Source of the DNA: Limnohabitans sp. Rim8
GTDB taxonomy: Bacteria; Pseudomonadota; Gammaproteobacteria; Burkholderiales; Burkholderiaceae_C
Length of the DNA stretch: 43,979 nt
Reading direction: 5' to 3'
Assembly (NCBI RefSeq): GCF_945869175.1
Contig: NZ_CAMBNZ010000010.1
Coordinates: 1-43,979 of the forward strand
A program made the position numbers and the translations under genes. Within the stretch, counting starts at the first letter, position 1. Every line of letters starts with the position of its first letter. Shown one piece after another: positions 1 through 9,966 of the stretch. Below the pieces are notes generated by a model, which did not search any database, was not told the origin of the DNA, and saw nothing but the letters and a program-made list of their open reading frames with translations.

Positions 1-3
1 GCC

Positions 4-846
4 ATGACCTTCCTCGACATGCTGCGCGCCGCCGAGCGCCAAAACGGCTCCATGCTTTGCGTGGGCCTGGACCCCGAACCCACCAAGTTTCCTGAGCGCT
101 ACAAGGGCGATGCCAACAAAATTTACGACTTTTGCGCCGCCATCGTGGACGCCACAGCCGACCTGGTCAGCAGCTTCAAGCCCCAAATCGCCTACTTTGC
201 CGCGCACCGTGCCGAAGGCCAACTCGAACGCCTGATGGAACACATGCGCCGTGTGGCCCCGCATGTCCCCATCATTTTGGATGCCAAGCGGGGCGACATT
301 GGCAGCACCGCTGAACAGTACGCCAAAGAAGCCTTCGAGCGCTATGGTGCCGACGCCGTGACCCTCTCGCCCTTCATGGGCTGGGACTCGGTGGCGCCGT
401 ATTTGAAGTACCACGGCAAAGGTGCATTCTTGCTGTGCCGCACCTCCAACCCCGGTGGTGACGATCTGCAAAACCAGCGCCTGGCCTCGGTGCAAGGCCA
501 GCCCCGCTTGTACGAACACATTGCCCAATTGGCGCAAGGCCCTTGGAACCTGAACGGTCAACTCGGTTTGGTGGTGGGTGCGACGTACCCGGCAGAAATC
601 GAACGCGTGCGAGAACTCGCCCCGACATTGCCTCTGCTGATCCCCGGTGTGGGCGCACAAGGCGGCGACGCGGTGGCCACCGTCAAGGCCGGCTGGCGGG
701 CGAATGCCGATGGAAGCAGTGCTGGCTCTGTCATCGTCAACTCATCGCGTGCGGTGCTTTATGCGTCGAGCGCCGACGACTTCGAACAAGCCGCTCGTCA
801 AGTGGCGATGCAGACGCGGGCGACGTTGGAAGCGGCCAAGACATAA
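4..846 (+). CDS. pyrF: Orotidine 5'-phosphate decarboxylase, long form
   Basis: This is the last step of de novo UMP synthesis: decarboxylation of OMP to UMP in the cytoplasm. The 280-residue protein has the long-type PyrF architecture. The GLDP motif (21-24) opens the TIM barrel. The catalytic stretch [11 protein letters not shown] (92-102) carries the Asp-Lys-Asp residues D93, K95 and D98. The phosphate-binding loop PGVGAQGGD is at 214-222. The first ATG in the window fits the family's N-terminus, but only three bases precede it, so no ribosome site or promoter can be judged. It converges on the acyl-CoA dehydrogenase gene with a 12-base gap. Function is secure. Confidence 0.95.
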   Translation: MTFLDMLRAAERQNGSMLCVGLDPEPTKFPERYKGDANKIYDFCAAIVDATADLVSSFKPQIAYFAAHRAEGQLERLMEHMRRVAPHVPIILDAKRGDIGSTAEQYAKEAFERYGADAVTLSPFMGWDSVAPYLKYHGKGAFLLCRTSNPGGDDLQNQRLASVQGQPRLYEHIAQLAQGPWNLNGQLGLVVGATYPAEIERVRELAPTLPLLIPGVGAQGGDAVATVKAGWRANADGSSAGSVIVNSSRAVLYASSADDFEQAARQVAMQTRATLEAAKT

Positions 847-858
847 AGCCAAGCAGCT

Positions 859-2043
859 TTATGTTTGAGCCGTTTTTGACTGCTGCGCCTTGTAAACCAA
901 CTTGCGCGCCATGCTCCAGCGGTGCACTTCGCTGGGGCCGTCATAAACGCGGAAAGCCCGCATGTCCATGAAGATGCGCATCACGGGGGTCTCTGCGGTC
1001 ACGCCTTGACCCCCCAGAATTTGCACGCAGCGGTCCACCACGCGCCACTCGGCTTCGGAGCAGGCCACCTTGGCCCGGCTTGACTCAAAGCCGCCCTTTT
1101 GGCCTTGGTCGAGCAGCCAAGCGGTGTGCCAGATGTGCAGGCGGGCGGTGTGCAGGTCGATGTCGTTGTCGGCCAACATGAAGCCCACGCCTTCGTGTTC
1201 GGCCAAGGGTTTGCCAAACGCCTGGCGGCGGCTGGCGTAGTCGAGCGCGATGTCGTGTGCACGGCGCGCCTGCCCGAGCCAGCGCATGCAGTGCGTCAGG
1301 CGAGCCGGTGCCAAGCGCACTTGGGCATAGCGAAAGCCCTGTCCCACTTCGCCCAGCACATCGCTGGCGGGCACACGCAAATTGTTCAGGTGCAGCACGC
1401 CGTGGCCGCCCGTGAAGCAGTTGTCCATCGCCTCCATGCTGCGCTCAAGCCGAATGCCCGGTTTGTCCATGTCGGTCAAAAACATGGTGGCTGTGCCGTC
1501 TTCCATGCGGGCCATGACGATGGCGTAATCCGCCCCTTCGGCGCCTGTGATGAACCATTTGATGCCGCTGATCAGGTAACCGTCCCCGTCGCGTACCGCG
1601 GTGGTTTGGAGCATGGACGGGTCGGCCCCTGCGCCTGGAGCAGGTTCTGTCATGGCAAAGCATGAGCGGGTGAGGCCCTGCACTTGAGGGCGCAGCCAGC
1701 GCTCTTTTTGAGCCGATGTGGCCACTTCTTCCATCAGGTGGATGTTGCCTTCGTCGGGTGCGTGGATGTTGAGTGCGGTGGGCCCCAAGTTGGAGTAACC
1801 GGCTTCTTCAAACACCACCGCTTTGGCGATGTGGCTCAGGCCCAGGCCACCCATCTCCACGGAGGCGTGCGGCGTGAGCAAGCCTGCAGCGCGTGCGCGA
1901 GACACCAGTTCTTCGCGCAAAGCTTGGGAGGGGCCGTGTGGGCCATGGCGTGGGTCGCCTTCCAGCGGGATGATTTGCTCGGCGATGAACTGGCGCGTGC
2001 GCTCACGCAGCGCAGCAATGTCCGGTGGGATGTCGAAATTCAT
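859..2043 (-). CDS. Acyl-CoA dehydrogenase family flavoprotein
   Basis: The 394-residue protein has the full acyl-CoA dehydrogenase fold: an N-terminal helical domain, a middle beta domain (CFAMTEPAPGAGADPS, then GIKWFITGAEGADYAIVMA), and a C-terminal helical domain with QILGGQGVT. It should oxidise an acyl-CoA at the alpha-beta bond with FAD and pass electrons to ETF. The C-terminal active-site region reads RVYDGPSEVHRW. This resembles the ACAD10/11-like 'DGP-EVH' subgroup rather than the 'YEGTSQIQR' of medium-chain enzymes, so the catalytic base is probably Asp rather than Glu (inference). The chain substrate cannot be read from sequence. It is divergent from the GST gene, with a 218-base shared upstream region. 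Confidence 0.88.
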   Translation of the reverse strand: MNFDIPPDIAALRERTRQFIAEQIIPLEGDPRHGPHGPSQALREELVSRARAAGLLTPHASVEMGGLGLSHIAKAVVFEEAGYSNLGPTALNIHAPDEGNIHLMEEVATSAQKERWLRPQVQGLTRSCFAMTEPAPGAGADPSMLQTTAVRDGDGYLISGIKWFITGAEGADYAIVMARMEDGTATMFLTDMDKPGIRLERSMEAMDNCFTGGHGVLHLNNLRVPASDVLGEVGQGFRYAQVRLAPARLTHCMRWLGQARRAHDIALDYASRRQAFGKPLAEHEGVGFMLADNDIDLHTARLHIWHTAWLLDQGQKGGFESSRAKVACSEAEWRVVDRCVQILGGQGVTAETPVMRIFMDMRAFRVYDGPSEVHRWSMARKLVYKAQQSKTAQT

Positions 2044-2261
2044 GGTCAGGCTTTTGGGATGTTTTTATCAAGTTGTGTTGATTGGAAGGCTTGGATCTGT
2101 GCCGTGCTGTCCTGCCAGTGACTGCTTGTCGCATGGGTGTCTGGGAGGGTGGTGCGTTGCACACCTGTCATCTGCGTGGCATGCACGTTTTCGGGTCGGT
2201 GCTAGTCTGCACACAATGCTGGAGAGACTGTGCATTGATTGCGCTGAACAAAGGACAAGCC

Positions 2262-2882
2262 ATGAAGCTTTACACCGCCCACCGCGCCCCCAGCCCCCGC
2301 CGGGTGCTGATGTTTTTGGTCGAAAAAAACATCACGGGCATCGAGATGGTCAACCTCGACCTCAACGGTGGTGAACACCGCAAGCCCGAATACCTGGCCA
2401 AAAGCCCGCTGGCCAAAGTGCCCGCGCTGGAGCTGGACGACGGCCGCGTGATCACCGAAACCCGGGCGATCTGCACCTTGTTGGAAGGCCGATTTCCTGA
2501 GCCCAACCTGATGGGCGTAGATGGTGACGAGCGCGGTTTCATCGAGATGGCCGACCGGCAGGTGGAGCTGTATTTGCTGGGCGGCATTGCCAACGCGATC
2601 CGCCACGGCCACCCGGGATTGGCGGCTTTGGAAAAACCGCAGTTCCCGGAGTTCGGTCGCTCCCAAGCCGAGAAAGTGCGTGAAGTGGCAAGGGGGTTTG
2701 ACCAGCGCCTGCAAAGCCAGCCCTGGATCGCGGGGGAGCGTTTCACCATCGCCGACATCACCGCGTTTTGTGCGTTGGAGTTTGCCCGAGGCCTGATGAA
2801 GTTCGTGCCCGGTGACGAAGGCATGCCCGCCTTGCAGGCTTGGCGCGACCGCATGAACGAGCGGTCCAGCGCCAAGGTGTGA
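2262..2882 (+). CDS. Glutathione S-transferase family protein
   Basis: The 206-residue cytosolic GST-like protein has a thioredoxin-fold N-terminal domain (1-80) beginning MKLYTAHRAPSPRR. It has KVPALELDDG with the cis-proline and a glutathione gamma-glutamyl-binding segment, ITETRAIC. The all-helical C-terminal domain carries the structural motif ERFTIADITAFCALEF. I chose the ATG at 2262 because AAGGAC lies just upstream and the protein then starts at the family's usual point. A longer in-frame extension to 2082 has no GST homology. The stop codon directly abuts the stop of the convergent acyl-CoA ligase. Its substrate is unknown. The neighbours suggest lipid or xenobiotic acyl metabolism, which is only an inference. 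Confidence 0.87.
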   Translation: MKLYTAHRAPSPRRVLMFLVEKNITGIEMVNLDLNGGEHRKPEYLAKSPLAKVPALELDDGRVITETRAICTLLEGRFPEPNLMGVDGDERGFIEMADRQVELYLLGGIANAIRHGHPGLAALEKPQFPEFGRSQAEKVREVARGFDQRLQSQPWIAGERFTIADITAFCALEFARGLMKFVPGDEGMPALQAWRDRMNERSSAKV

Positions 2883-4502
2883 TCAGCTGAACACGCCGCC
2901 GTAATCTTTGCGCAGGTCGTTCTTTTGCACCTTGCCGGTACCGCCCACGGGCAACGATTCGAGGAAGACCACATCGTCGGGCACCCACCACTTGGCCACT
3001 TGTGTGACCAGGAAATCGAGGATTTCCTGCTTCTCGAGGCTCTGGCCCGGCTTGCGCACGATGAACAGCAGGGGCCGTTCGTCCCATTTGGGGTGCTTGA
3101 CGCCAATCACCGCGGCCATGGCCACAGCCGGGTGACCGATGGCGGCGTTTTCCAGATCGATCGAGCTGATCCATTCGCCGCCGGTTTTGATCACGTCCTT
3201 GGTGCGGTCGCGTATTTGCATGATGCCGTGCGCGTCGATGGTGGCGATGTCACCTGTGGGGAACCAACCGTCCACCAAGGCGGTTGTGTCGGCCTTGAAA
3301 TAGCGCTCGATGATCCACTGGCCACGCACCATCAACTCGCCTTGTGAGCTGCCGTCACGGGGCAAGGTGACGCCGTGTTCATCGACGATCTTGATCTCGA
3401 TGCCCGAGACGGTTTTGCCCTGCTTGGCCACGATGGCGTGTTGCTCGGCAGCGGGGCGCAAGCGATCAGCACGGCTCAGGTTGCTCATGGTGGCCACGGC
3501 GGTGGTCTCGGTCATGCCCCAGCCGTGGCGCACTTCCACGCCGTAGTTGTCCATGAACTTGGCGATCAGCGCCATGGGCATGGCCGAGCCACCCACGCAG
3601 GTGCGCTTCATGTGGGCAAAGCGCAAGTTGTTTTGCTCGACGTGTTGGATCAGCCCCATCCAGATGGTGGGCACGCCCGCGCTGATGGTGACCTGTTCGG
3701 TCTCCATCAATTCAAACAGGCTGGGGCCGTCGAGTTTGGGGCCAGGCAAGACCAGCTTGGTGCCCGCCACCAACGCGGCATAGGGGATGCACCAGGCGTT
3801 GACGTGGAACATGGGCACGACGGGCAAGATGGTCTCTTGGGTGGAGAGGCCGAGCACATCGGGCATGCAGGCGGTGGTGGCGTCCAGCACGATGGCGCGG
3901 TGCGTGTACAAAACGCCCTTGGGGTTGCCCGTGGTGCCCGAGGTGTAGCACAGCGCAGCGCCGGTCTGATCGTCCAACTCGGGCCAGTGGAGGGTGTCGC
4001 TGTGGCCGGTGATCAGGCTTTCGTAATTCATCACGCTCACTCCGTCGATGGCGGGCGTGTTGGCCGCATCGGCCAGGCACACCCAAGCGCGCACCTTGGG
4101 GCAATGCGCGGCAATGCCTTTGACCAGCGGTGCAAAGGTGGCGTCAAACAGCACCACCTCGTCTTCGGCGTGGTTGATCACATAGATCAGCTGCTGCGGG
4201 TGCAGGCGCGGGTTGCAGGTGTGCATGACCATGCCGCTGCCCGAAACCGCGTAATACGCTTCCAGATGGCGGTGGTTATTCCAGGCGATGGAGCCGACCG
4301 CGCTGCCCGCGTTGAGGCCCATGTGTGCCAAAGCGTTGGCCAACTGGCGAGCGCGTTGGGCGGTTTCGGCGTAAGTGGTGCGGTGCAGCGGGCCGTGCGT
4401 CTCGCGTGAGACGATTTCCTGGTCGCCAAATTGCGCAGCGCCGTGTTCGAGGATGCCCGAAATGAGCAGCGGACGGTTCATCATGAGGCCGGATGTGGTC
4501 AT
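2883..4502 (-). CDS. AlkK/DmdB-type acyl-CoA ligase
   Basis: This 539-residue ANL-superfamily adenylating enzyme activates a carboxylic acid to acyl-AMP and then acyl-CoA. Visible motifs are the ATP P-loop [11 protein letters not shown] (187-196), GWGMTETT (327-334), the ribose-binding TGD (417-419), [16 protein letters not shown] (431-446), and the C-terminal catalytic lysine in GGTGK (K524). The strings [20 protein letters not shown] and [12 protein letters not shown] are characteristic of the medium-chain AlkK and methylthiopropionate DmdB group, not of FadD. The gene follows the hydrolase gene at 4530-5705 by 27 bases on the same strand, so the two are probably cotranscribed. The start has only a weak GAAGAC ribosome site, and an internal ATG at 4484 is an alternative. 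The exact substrate is open. Confidence 0.9.
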   Translation of the reverse strand: MTTSGLMMNRPLLISGILEHGAAQFGDQEIVSRETHGPLHRTTYAETAQRARQLANALAHMGLNAGSAVGSIAWNNHRHLEAYYAVSGSGMVMHTCNPRLHPQQLIYVINHAEDEVVLFDATFAPLVKGIAAHCPKVRAWVCLADAANTPAIDGVSVMNYESLITGHSDTLHWPELDDQTGAALCYTSGTTGNPKGVLYTHRAIVLDATTACMPDVLGLSTQETILPVVPMFHVNAWCIPYAALVAGTKLVLPGPKLDGPSLFELMETEQVTISAGVPTIWMGLIQHVEQNNLRFAHMKRTCVGGSAMPMALIAKFMDNYGVEVRHGWGMTETTAVATMSNLSRADRLRPAAEQHAIVAKQGKTVSGIEIKIVDEHGVTLPRDGSSQGELMVRGQWIIERYFKADTTALVDGWFPTGDIATIDAHGIMQIRDRTKDVIKTGGEWISSIDLENAAIGHPAVAMAAVIGVKHPKWDERPLLFIVRKPGQSLEKQEILDFLVTQVAKWWVPDDVVFLESLPVGGTGKVQKNDLRKDYGGVFS

Positions 4503-4529
4503 GGTTTTGTCTTCAGTGGTTTGAAATGT

Positions 4530-5705
4530 TTACAACAAGGCCGCGTACACCAAGTCGCGGAACAAGGGCCGATAGTAATCTCTTTGGTTGGGTGCCTGAA
4601 CCATCAACATGGCATGCATGTCGAGCGCTGGGTCCACAAAAAACGTGGTGCCTGCGATGCCGCCCCAGTAATACAAGCCCACCGAGCCGGGCACAGGCGA
4701 CAGCCCCAAGTGGGTGCGTACTGCAAAACCGAGGCCAAAGCCATGGCCGGGTGGCAGCAAGGTGCCGTCGGACGGTGTGCCGCCCAGGTGGTCGGCCGTC
4801 ATGTAGTCCACCGTGTGGGGGCCGAGCAGGCGCACGCCATCGAGCGCACCCCGGTTGCGCAGGCAATGCAAAAAGCGGGTGTAGTCCATGGCGGTGGACA
4901 TGAGGCCACCGCCGCCGCCCTCCATGGCGGGCACTTGGCGCGGCTCCAGAACTTTCATGGGCACACCACCGTCGGGGTCGTGCGCAAAGGGCTCGGCAAT
5001 GCGGTGGTGTTGCTCGGGTGGCACGGCAAAGCCGGTATCGACCATGCCCAATGGGCCGAAAATCTCCGCCTGCAAAAATGCGCCCAAGCCTTGTCCACTG
5101 ACCACCTCGACCAGCCGCCCCAACACATCGGTGGCGCGGCTGTAGGCCCACATGCTGCCGGGCTGGAATTGCAAGGGCAGTGCCGCCAGCGTTTGAGAAA
5201 ACGTGGCATTGCTGCGCTCGCGTGAGTCGATTTTCACTTCACGGTATTGGCGTTGCACGGGCGAATCACCCAAAAACTCATAGGTCAGCCCCGCCGTGTG
5301 GCGCAGCAGGTCTTGCACCGTGGCTTCTTGCCGCACAGGCTGCAGACCTTGGGCCGTGGCTACCTGTTGCTTGGCGTACTCGGGCAGCCAACGGCTGACC
5401 GGGTCGTTCAAGAGCAACTGCCCACGCTCGACCAACATCATCACCGCCACCGACACGACCGGCTTGGTCATGGAGTAAATGCGGAAGATGCTGTCGGTTT
5501 TCATCGGCGCACCGGTGCTGGGGTCCTGCTGGCCCACGGCCTCGAACAAGCCGATTTTCCCGCGCCGGGCGATCATGGCCACCGCGCCGGGCAGTCGGCC
5601 GCTGGCCACTTCGCGGCGCAGCACGTCCATCAGGCGCTGCGTGCGCTCGGGACACAGGCCCACATCTACTGGGTTGGCGTGGGGCAAGGCGGTGTGCATG
5701 GTCAT
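4530..5705 (-). CDS. Beta-lactamase-fold serine hydrolase (class C/esterase family)
   Basis: The 391-residue protein belongs to the beta-lactamase/transpeptidase-like superfamily (EstB/AmpC fold). The nucleophile motif SMTK is at 78-81, and the second active-site Tyr is probably Y188 in WAYSRATD. A glycine-rich segment EGGGGGLMST and a C-terminal YYWGGIAGT replace the KTG box. No signal peptide is visible, so it is likely a cytoplasmic esterase rather than an antibiotic-resistance enzyme. I set the start at 5705 because GGAG sits eight bases upstream. The longer frame to 5828 adds a non-homologous tail. It is the upstream partner of the acyl-CoA ligase, which suggests it releases a carboxylic acid that the ligase activates (inference). 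Confidence 0.85.
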   Translation of the reverse strand: MTMHTALPHANPVDVGLCPERTQRLMDVLRREVASGRLPGAVAMIARRGKIGLFEAVGQQDPSTGAPMKTDSIFRIYSMTKPVVSVAVMMLVERGQLLLNDPVSRWLPEYAKQQVATAQGLQPVRQEATVQDLLRHTAGLTYEFLGDSPVQRQYREVKIDSRERSNATFSQTLAALPLQFQPGSMWAYSRATDVLGRLVEVVSGQGLGAFLQAEIFGPLGMVDTGFAVPPEQHHRIAEPFAHDPDGGVPMKVLEPRQVPAMEGGGGGLMSTAMDYTRFLHCLRNRGALDGVRLLGPHTVDYMTADHLGGTPSDGTLLPPGHGFGLGFAVRTHLGLSPVPGSVGLYYWGGIAGTTFFVDPALDMHAMLMVQAPNQRDYYRPLFRDLVYAALL

Positions 5706-5897
5706 CGGGGGGCTCCGGTTGAAGGGTGTTTTGTACACCAGCCTTGTGGGGTGGGGTATCACCTGCGGCGCAGCAGCCGATTGGGCTTGTCGCTCATGTG
5801 TCAAAAGCCACGACCAGCTCATGAACAAGCAACAAACACTTCGTCAAAAATGGATGGACCACAGCGGGTGGTCCCAAACCCAAACCAGGAGAAAACC

Positions 5898-6305
5898 ATG
5901 AGCCCATTGGAGATGCTGAAAAAAATCAACGCCATGGCCGAATTCAACCGCTGGTGCGGCATCGAGGTGACAGTGGCCGAACCCGGCTTTGTGGAAATTC
6001 AGATGCCTTGGCGTGCCGAGGTGGGGCAGTATTCGGGCTACTTGCATGCGGGCCTGATCGGCTCACTCATCGACACCGCGTGCGGCTTTGCAGCCGGTAC
6101 CGTGGCGGGGCCGAATTTGCTGGCCGCCAACTTTTCGGTCAATTGTTTGCGCCCCGCGGTGGGCCACAAGTTCATCGCTCGGGCGCGTGTGGTCAAGCCC
6201 GGCAAAGCACAGGTGTTCACCAGCTGTGATTTGTTTGCGGTGGATGCAGAGGGTGAAAAGTTGGTGGCCAACGGTCAGACCTTGCTCACGGTGATCGCCG
6301 TGTGA
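5898..6305 (+). CDS. PaaI-family hotdog thioesterase
   Basis: This 135-residue single-domain hotdog protein is expected to hydrolyse an acyl- or aryl-CoA thioester. The PaaI-type active helix region is GYLHAGLIGSLIDTACGFAA (47-66). HAG (50-52) stands where many members have HGG, and D59 is the likely catalytic acid. The ATG at 5898 is preceded by AGGAG at good spacing, while the long upstream open frame is non-homologous. It is divergent from the serine hydrolase gene across 192 bases. Being grouped with an acyl-CoA dehydrogenase and an acyl-CoA ligase supports a role in acyl-CoA turnover. Substrate is not determinable. Confidence 0.88.
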   Translation: MSPLEMLKKINAMAEFNRWCGIEVTVAEPGFVEIQMPWRAEVGQYSGYLHAGLIGSLIDTACGFAAGTVAGPNLLAANFSVNCLRPAVGHKFIARARVVKPGKAQVFTSCDLFAVDAEGEKLVANGQTLLTVIAV

Positions 6306-6329
6306 CCGGTTCAGCCGGGCAAATGGCCC

Positions 6330-6728
6330 TCAAGCTTGAGGCGCTGCAAAGCGCTGGCGCAAATACGCCACGATCGCGTCCGAGTCTTGCAGCCAACGGG
6401 TTTGGCCATGGGCTTCGGTGATCTTCAGGCACGGTACCTTGCTCGCGCCACTGCCTTCTTGCAATTCATTTCGGTTTGCTGCATGGTGCTGCGCGTCGCG
6501 TTTTTCAATGGGCAGCGACAGGCGTCGCATTTCCTGGCGCACTTTGATGCAAAAAGGGCAGGTGCTGAATTGGTACAGCGCCAGGCTTTGGCACTGCTGG
6601 TTCACGTTGGCTTGCGCCGCAGCTTCGCGCACCACGCCGGTGGGCTGGCTCAGGCGCTCTTTGAGCAGCATGACGGGGCCCAGCACGACGCGCAGGGTTC
6701 GGAAGAAGGCACGGATGACGGTTTTCAT
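6330..6728 (-). CDS. Glutaredoxin-like protein with hydrophobic N-terminal segment
   Basis: The 132-residue protein's second half is a glutaredoxin/GST-N thioredoxin fold with redox motif CPFC (C57, C60). A KVPCL cis-proline loop and a C-terminal DSDAIVAYL motif form the glutathione-binding face. The first 25 residues (MKTVIRAFFRTLRVVLGPVM...) form a basic-hydrophobic helix that could anchor it to the inner face of the membrane. The start at 6728 is chosen because upstream in-frame sequence is low-quality and non-homologous. It lies 55 bases downstream of uvrA on the same strand and may be read through from it. The target protein is unknown. Confidence 0.82.
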   Translation of the reverse strand: MKTVIRAFFRTLRVVLGPVMLLKERLSQPTGVVREAAAQANVNQQCQSLALYQFSTCPFCIKVRQEMRRLSLPIEKRDAQHHAANRNELQEGSGASKVPCLKITEAHGQTRWLQDSDAIVAYLRQRFAAPQA

Positions 6729-6783
6729 GGCGGTTTGAATTCTCAAAAAAGTGATGAATGAAGCGGGCGATGGCGCAGGGCCC

Positions 6784-9744
6784 TCAAAGCAAACGCGCCA
6801 AATAATGGCCCGTGAAGCTGGCCTTGTTCTTGGCCAATTGCTCCGGCGTGCCTTCGCCCAGCACGGTGCCACCGCCAGCGCCGCCTTCGGGGCCCATGTC
6901 GATCAACCAGTCGGCGGTTTTGATCACGTCGAGGTTGTGTTCGATGATGACGATGGTGTTGCCCGCGTCGCGCAACTGGTGCAGCACTTTGAGCAGCAGG
7001 TCGATGTCGGCAAAGTGCAGGCCGGTGGTGGGCTCGTCCAAGATGTAGAGCGTGCGGCCGGTGTCGCGCTTGGACAGTTCGAGTGCGAGCTTGACACGTT
7101 GCGCTTCGCCACCCGACAAGGTGGTGGCGCTTTGGCCTAAGCGAATGTAGGTCAGGCCCACGTCGAGCAGCGTCTGCAACTTGCGGGCAATGTTGGGCAC
7201 GGCGCTAAAGAACTGGTGCGCGGCTTCCACCGTCATGTTCAAAATTTGCGCGATGTTCTGGCCTTTGAATTGGACTTCGAGCGTTTCGCGGTTGTAGCGC
7301 ATGCCGTGGCAGACGTCGCAAGGGACGTACACGTCGGGCAAAAAGTGCATCTCCACTTTCACCATGCCGTCGCCTTGGCAGGCTTCGCAGCGGCCTCCGC
7401 CAGACGATGCACTCACGTTGAAGGAAAAGCGCCCTGGGCCATAACCGCGTTCGCGAGCCGCAGGCACCTCGGCCATCAGTTCGCGGATGTGCGTGAAAAG
7501 GCCGGTGTAGGTCGCGGGGTTGCTGCGCGGTGTGCGTCCAATGGGCGACTGGTCCACGTTGATGACTTTGTCGAAGTGTTCCAGGCCATTGATTTCTTCG
7601 TGCGTTGCGGCATCGCCCTGGGCGCGGTGGATTTGGTGCGCGGCGGCGGTGTACAGCGTGTCATTGACCAAGGTCGATTTGCCGGAGCCAGAGACGCCGG
7701 TCACGCAGGTGAGCAAGCCTACGGGAAACTTCACATGCACGTTTTTCAGGTTGTTGCCGCTGGCACCGATGATCTCGATGCAATCCTTGCCCGCTTGGTG
7801 CCGCTTGGGAATTTCGATTTTTTTTCGGCCCGACATGTACTGGCCGGTGACCGAATCGGGTGCGGCCAGAATGTCGGCGCAAGTGCCTTGCGCCATCACG
7901 CGCCCGCCGTGCACGCCCGCGCCGGGCCCCATGTCGATGACGTGGTCGGCCACGCGGATCATGTCTTCGTCGTGCTCGACCACCAACACACTGTTGCCGA
8001 TGTCCCGCAGGTGCTGCAGTGTGCCGATCAGGCGGTCGTTGTCGCGCTGGTGCAAGCCGATGCTCGGCTCGTCCAGCACGTACATCACGCCCGTGAGCCC
8101 AGAACCAATTTGGCTGGCCAGGCGGATGCGTTGGGACTCGCCACCCGAGAGGGTGTCGGCGCTGCGGTCCAGGCTCAGGTAATTGAGGCCCACATCGTTC
8201 AGGAACTTCAGCCGCAAGGCAATTTCACGCACCACCTTGTCGGCAATTTCGGCCTTGGCGCCGTGCATTTTCAGCCCCTGAAAATACTGCTGCGACTCGC
8301 CCAGTGTGATGTGGCTGATCTCGTAAATGGCGCGGGCTTGCGCGCCTTCACCAATTCGGACATGGCGAGCCTCGCGCTTGAGGCGGGTGCCTTGGCAATC
8401 GGAACAGGCTTGCATGTTGCGGTAGCGTGCCAGGTCTTCGCGCACCACGGCCGAGTCGGTCTCGCGGTAGCGACGTGTCATGTTGGGGATGATCCCCTCA
8501 AACGGGTGCTTTTTGCTGATCTTCTTGCCCTGCGAGGCACCGGACTCCATCACGTAGCTGAACTTGATCTCTTCCAGCCCCGAGCCATGCAGCAGCACCT
8601 GTTGGTGCGCGGGCGCGAGTTTTTCAAAAGGCGTTTCGATGTCGAACTGGTAATGCTTGGCCAGGCTTTCCAGCATGCTGAAGTAAAAGCCATTGCGCCG
8701 GTCCCAGCCCTTGATGGCACCGCTGGCCAGGCTGAGCGAGGGGAAGGCCACCACCCGATCCGGGTCAAAAAACGCCATGGTGCCGATGCCGTCGCAAGTG
8801 GGGCAAGCGCCCATGGGCGAGTTGAACGAAAAAAGCCTGGGTTCCAATTCGCTGATGGAATAGGTGCACACCGGACAAGAGAACTTGGCATTGAACAGGT
8901 GTTCTTTTCCCGTGTCCATCTCCAGCGCCACGGCGCGATGCTCGGCCAGGTGCAGCGCGGCTTCAAAGCTTTCGGCCAGGCGCTGGCGCAGGGCGTCTCT
9001 TGCCTTGGCGTCCTCTTCAGAACGAACCTTGATGCGGTCCACTACCACGTCGATGTTGTGTTTCTCGGTTTTTTTGAGCGACGGCAGGTCTTCCACTTCA
9101 TGAATCTGACCATTGATGCGAAAGCGCACATAGCCCAGCGCCTGCATCTGTTCGAAGACTTTTTCAAACTCGCCTTTTTTCTCTCGCGCAATCGGCGCAA
9201 GGACCATCAGCTTGGTGTCTTCGGGCAGGGCCAACACGGCGTCCACCATCTGGCTCACGCTCTGCGCTTGCAGTGGCAGTTGGTGGTCTGGGCAGTAGGG
9301 GGTGCCTGCCCTGGCAAACAGCAGGCGCAGGTAGTCGTGGATCTCGGTCACCGTGCCCACGGTGGAGCGCGGGTTGTGGCTGGTGGCCTTTTGTTCTATG
9401 GAAATCGCAGGCGACAGGCCCTCGATCAGGTCCACATCGGGCTTGTCCATCAGTTGTAAAAATTGCCGCGCATAAGCCGACAGGCTTTCCACATAGCGGC
9501 GCTGACCCTCGGCGTACAGCGTGTCAAAGGCCAGGCTCGACTTGCCCGAGCCCGACAAGCCGGTGATCACGACCAGCTGGTTGCGCGGAATGTCGAGGTC
9601 GATGTTTTTGAGGTTGTGCGTGCGCGCCCCCCGCACGCTGATGTGGGTTTGCCTGAGCGCCGACGCCAAATACCGCGCTGCATCGGGTTCTTCGGGCAAA
9701 AGTGAGGAGTCAACAAGTTTCACGGTGGGCGGCCAAGTCAGCAA
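6784..9744 (-). CDS. uvrA: Excinuclease ABC subunit A
   Basis: UvrA is the DNA-damage sensor of nucleotide excision repair and loads UvrB. The frame holds two ABC ATPase units: Walker [10 protein letters not shown] (62-70) and GVSGSGKST (near 685). The signature/Walker B blocks are [12 protein letters not shown]...[10 protein letters not shown] and [12 protein letters not shown]...[10 protein letters not shown]. Two four-Cys zinc modules are visible (CPVC...CPTC and CEAC...CDVC). The start is uncertain. No ATG is available ahead of the conserved [11 protein letters not shown]; the open frame begins with TTG at 9744, and GTG at 9723 is an alternative. A GATAAT box ends eight bases before the TTG. 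The N-terminus is about 33 residues longer than in E. coli UvrA. I saw no canonical LexA box. Confidence 0.96.
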   Translation of the reverse strand: MLTWPPTVKLVDSSLLPEEPDAARYLASALRQTHISVRGARTHNLKNIDLDIPRNQLVVITGLSGSGKSSLAFDTLYAEGQRRYVESLSAYARQFLQLMDKPDVDLIEGLSPAISIEQKATSHNPRSTVGTVTEIHDYLRLLFARAGTPYCPDHQLPLQAQSVSQMVDAVLALPEDTKLMVLAPIAREKKGEFEKVFEQMQALGYVRFRINGQIHEVEDLPSLKKTEKHNIDVVVDRIKVRSEEDAKARDALRQRLAESFEAALHLAEHRAVALEMDTGKEHLFNAKFSCPVCTYSISELEPRLFSFNSPMGACPTCDGIGTMAFFDPDRVVAFPSLSLASGAIKGWDRRNGFYFSMLESLAKHYQFDIETPFEKLAPAHQQVLLHGSGLEEIKFSYVMESGASQGKKISKKHPFEGIIPNMTRRYRETDSAVVREDLARYRNMQACSDCQGTRLKREARHVRIGEGAQARAIYEISHITLGESQQYFQGLKMHGAKAEIADKVVREIALRLKFLNDVGLNYLSLDRSADTLSGGESQRIRLASQIGSGLTGVMYVLDEPSIGLHQRDNDRLIGTLQHLRDIGNSVLVVEHDEDMIRVADHVIDMGPGAGVHGGRVMAQGTCADILAAPDSVTGQYMSGRKKIEIPKRHQAGKDCIEIIGASGNNLKNVHVKFPVGLLTCVTGVSGSGKSTLVNDTLYTAAAHQIHRAQGDAATHEEINGLEHFDKVINVDQSPIGRTPRSNPATYTGLFTHIRELMAEVPAARERGYGPGRFSFNVSASSGGGRCEACQGDGMVKVEMHFLPDVYVPCDVCHGMRYNRETLEVQFKGQNIAQILNMTVEAAHQFFSAVPNIARKLQTLLDVGLTYIRLGQSATTLSGGEAQRVKLALELSKRDTGRTLYILDEPTTGLHFADIDLLLKVLHQLRDAGNTIVIIEHNLDVIKTADWLIDMGPEGGAGGGTVLGEGTPEQLAKNKASFTGHYLARLL

Positions 9745-9928
9745 AACCTTCGATTATCCCTGTCAACGCTGTTTTTGCACTTGCGCCAGACCAATCAGGG
9801 AGAATCCGGCTTGGGCTTGATGCCGCTGGCAAAAATCGTTGTGGGCGGGAAGGCGCAGGGGCTCTGTTGGCTTGGGTGCCGAAGGCTTGGGTCCATGCAA
9901 ACTCCGGGCTGGGGTGGTGAGCTTGAGC

Positions 9929-9948
9929 GGGTGGGCTGGGGTGCCGGG
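9929..9948 (+). other. G-quadruplex motif upstream of ssb
   Basis: Four G-tracts of 3, 3, 4 and 3 guanines are separated by loops of 1, 2 and 4 bases on the + strand. This meets the usual G3+N1-7 rule. Further G-runs lie just upstream (9906-9916). The motif is on the non-template strand for ssb, about 40 bases before its likely -10 box, in the 273-base uvrA/ssb divergent region, which otherwise holds no credible gene. Confidence 0.6.
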
Positions 9949-9966
9949 ATGACACTCGGCCTGGGC

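Noticed and set aside
3375-4409. A 344-codon frame opposite the acyl-CoA ligase
   Set aside because: Antisense shadow of a well-supported gene, with a repetitive Gly/His/Val composition and no motif.
4530-5705. Antibiotic-resistance beta-lactamase
   Set aside because: It lacks a visible signal peptide and the KTG motif. It fits the esterase/hydrolase branch better.
7216-9459. A 747-codon open frame on the strand opposite uvrA
   Set aside because: It lies wholly antisense to a certain gene. Its composition (His, Val, Ala, Gln rich) is the shadow of high-GC third positions, with no known domain and no ribosome site.
9745-9800. LexA (SOS) box upstream of uvrA
   Set aside because: CTG and CAG triplets occur, but with spacings far from the CTGT-N8-ACAG pattern. 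No acceptable match.
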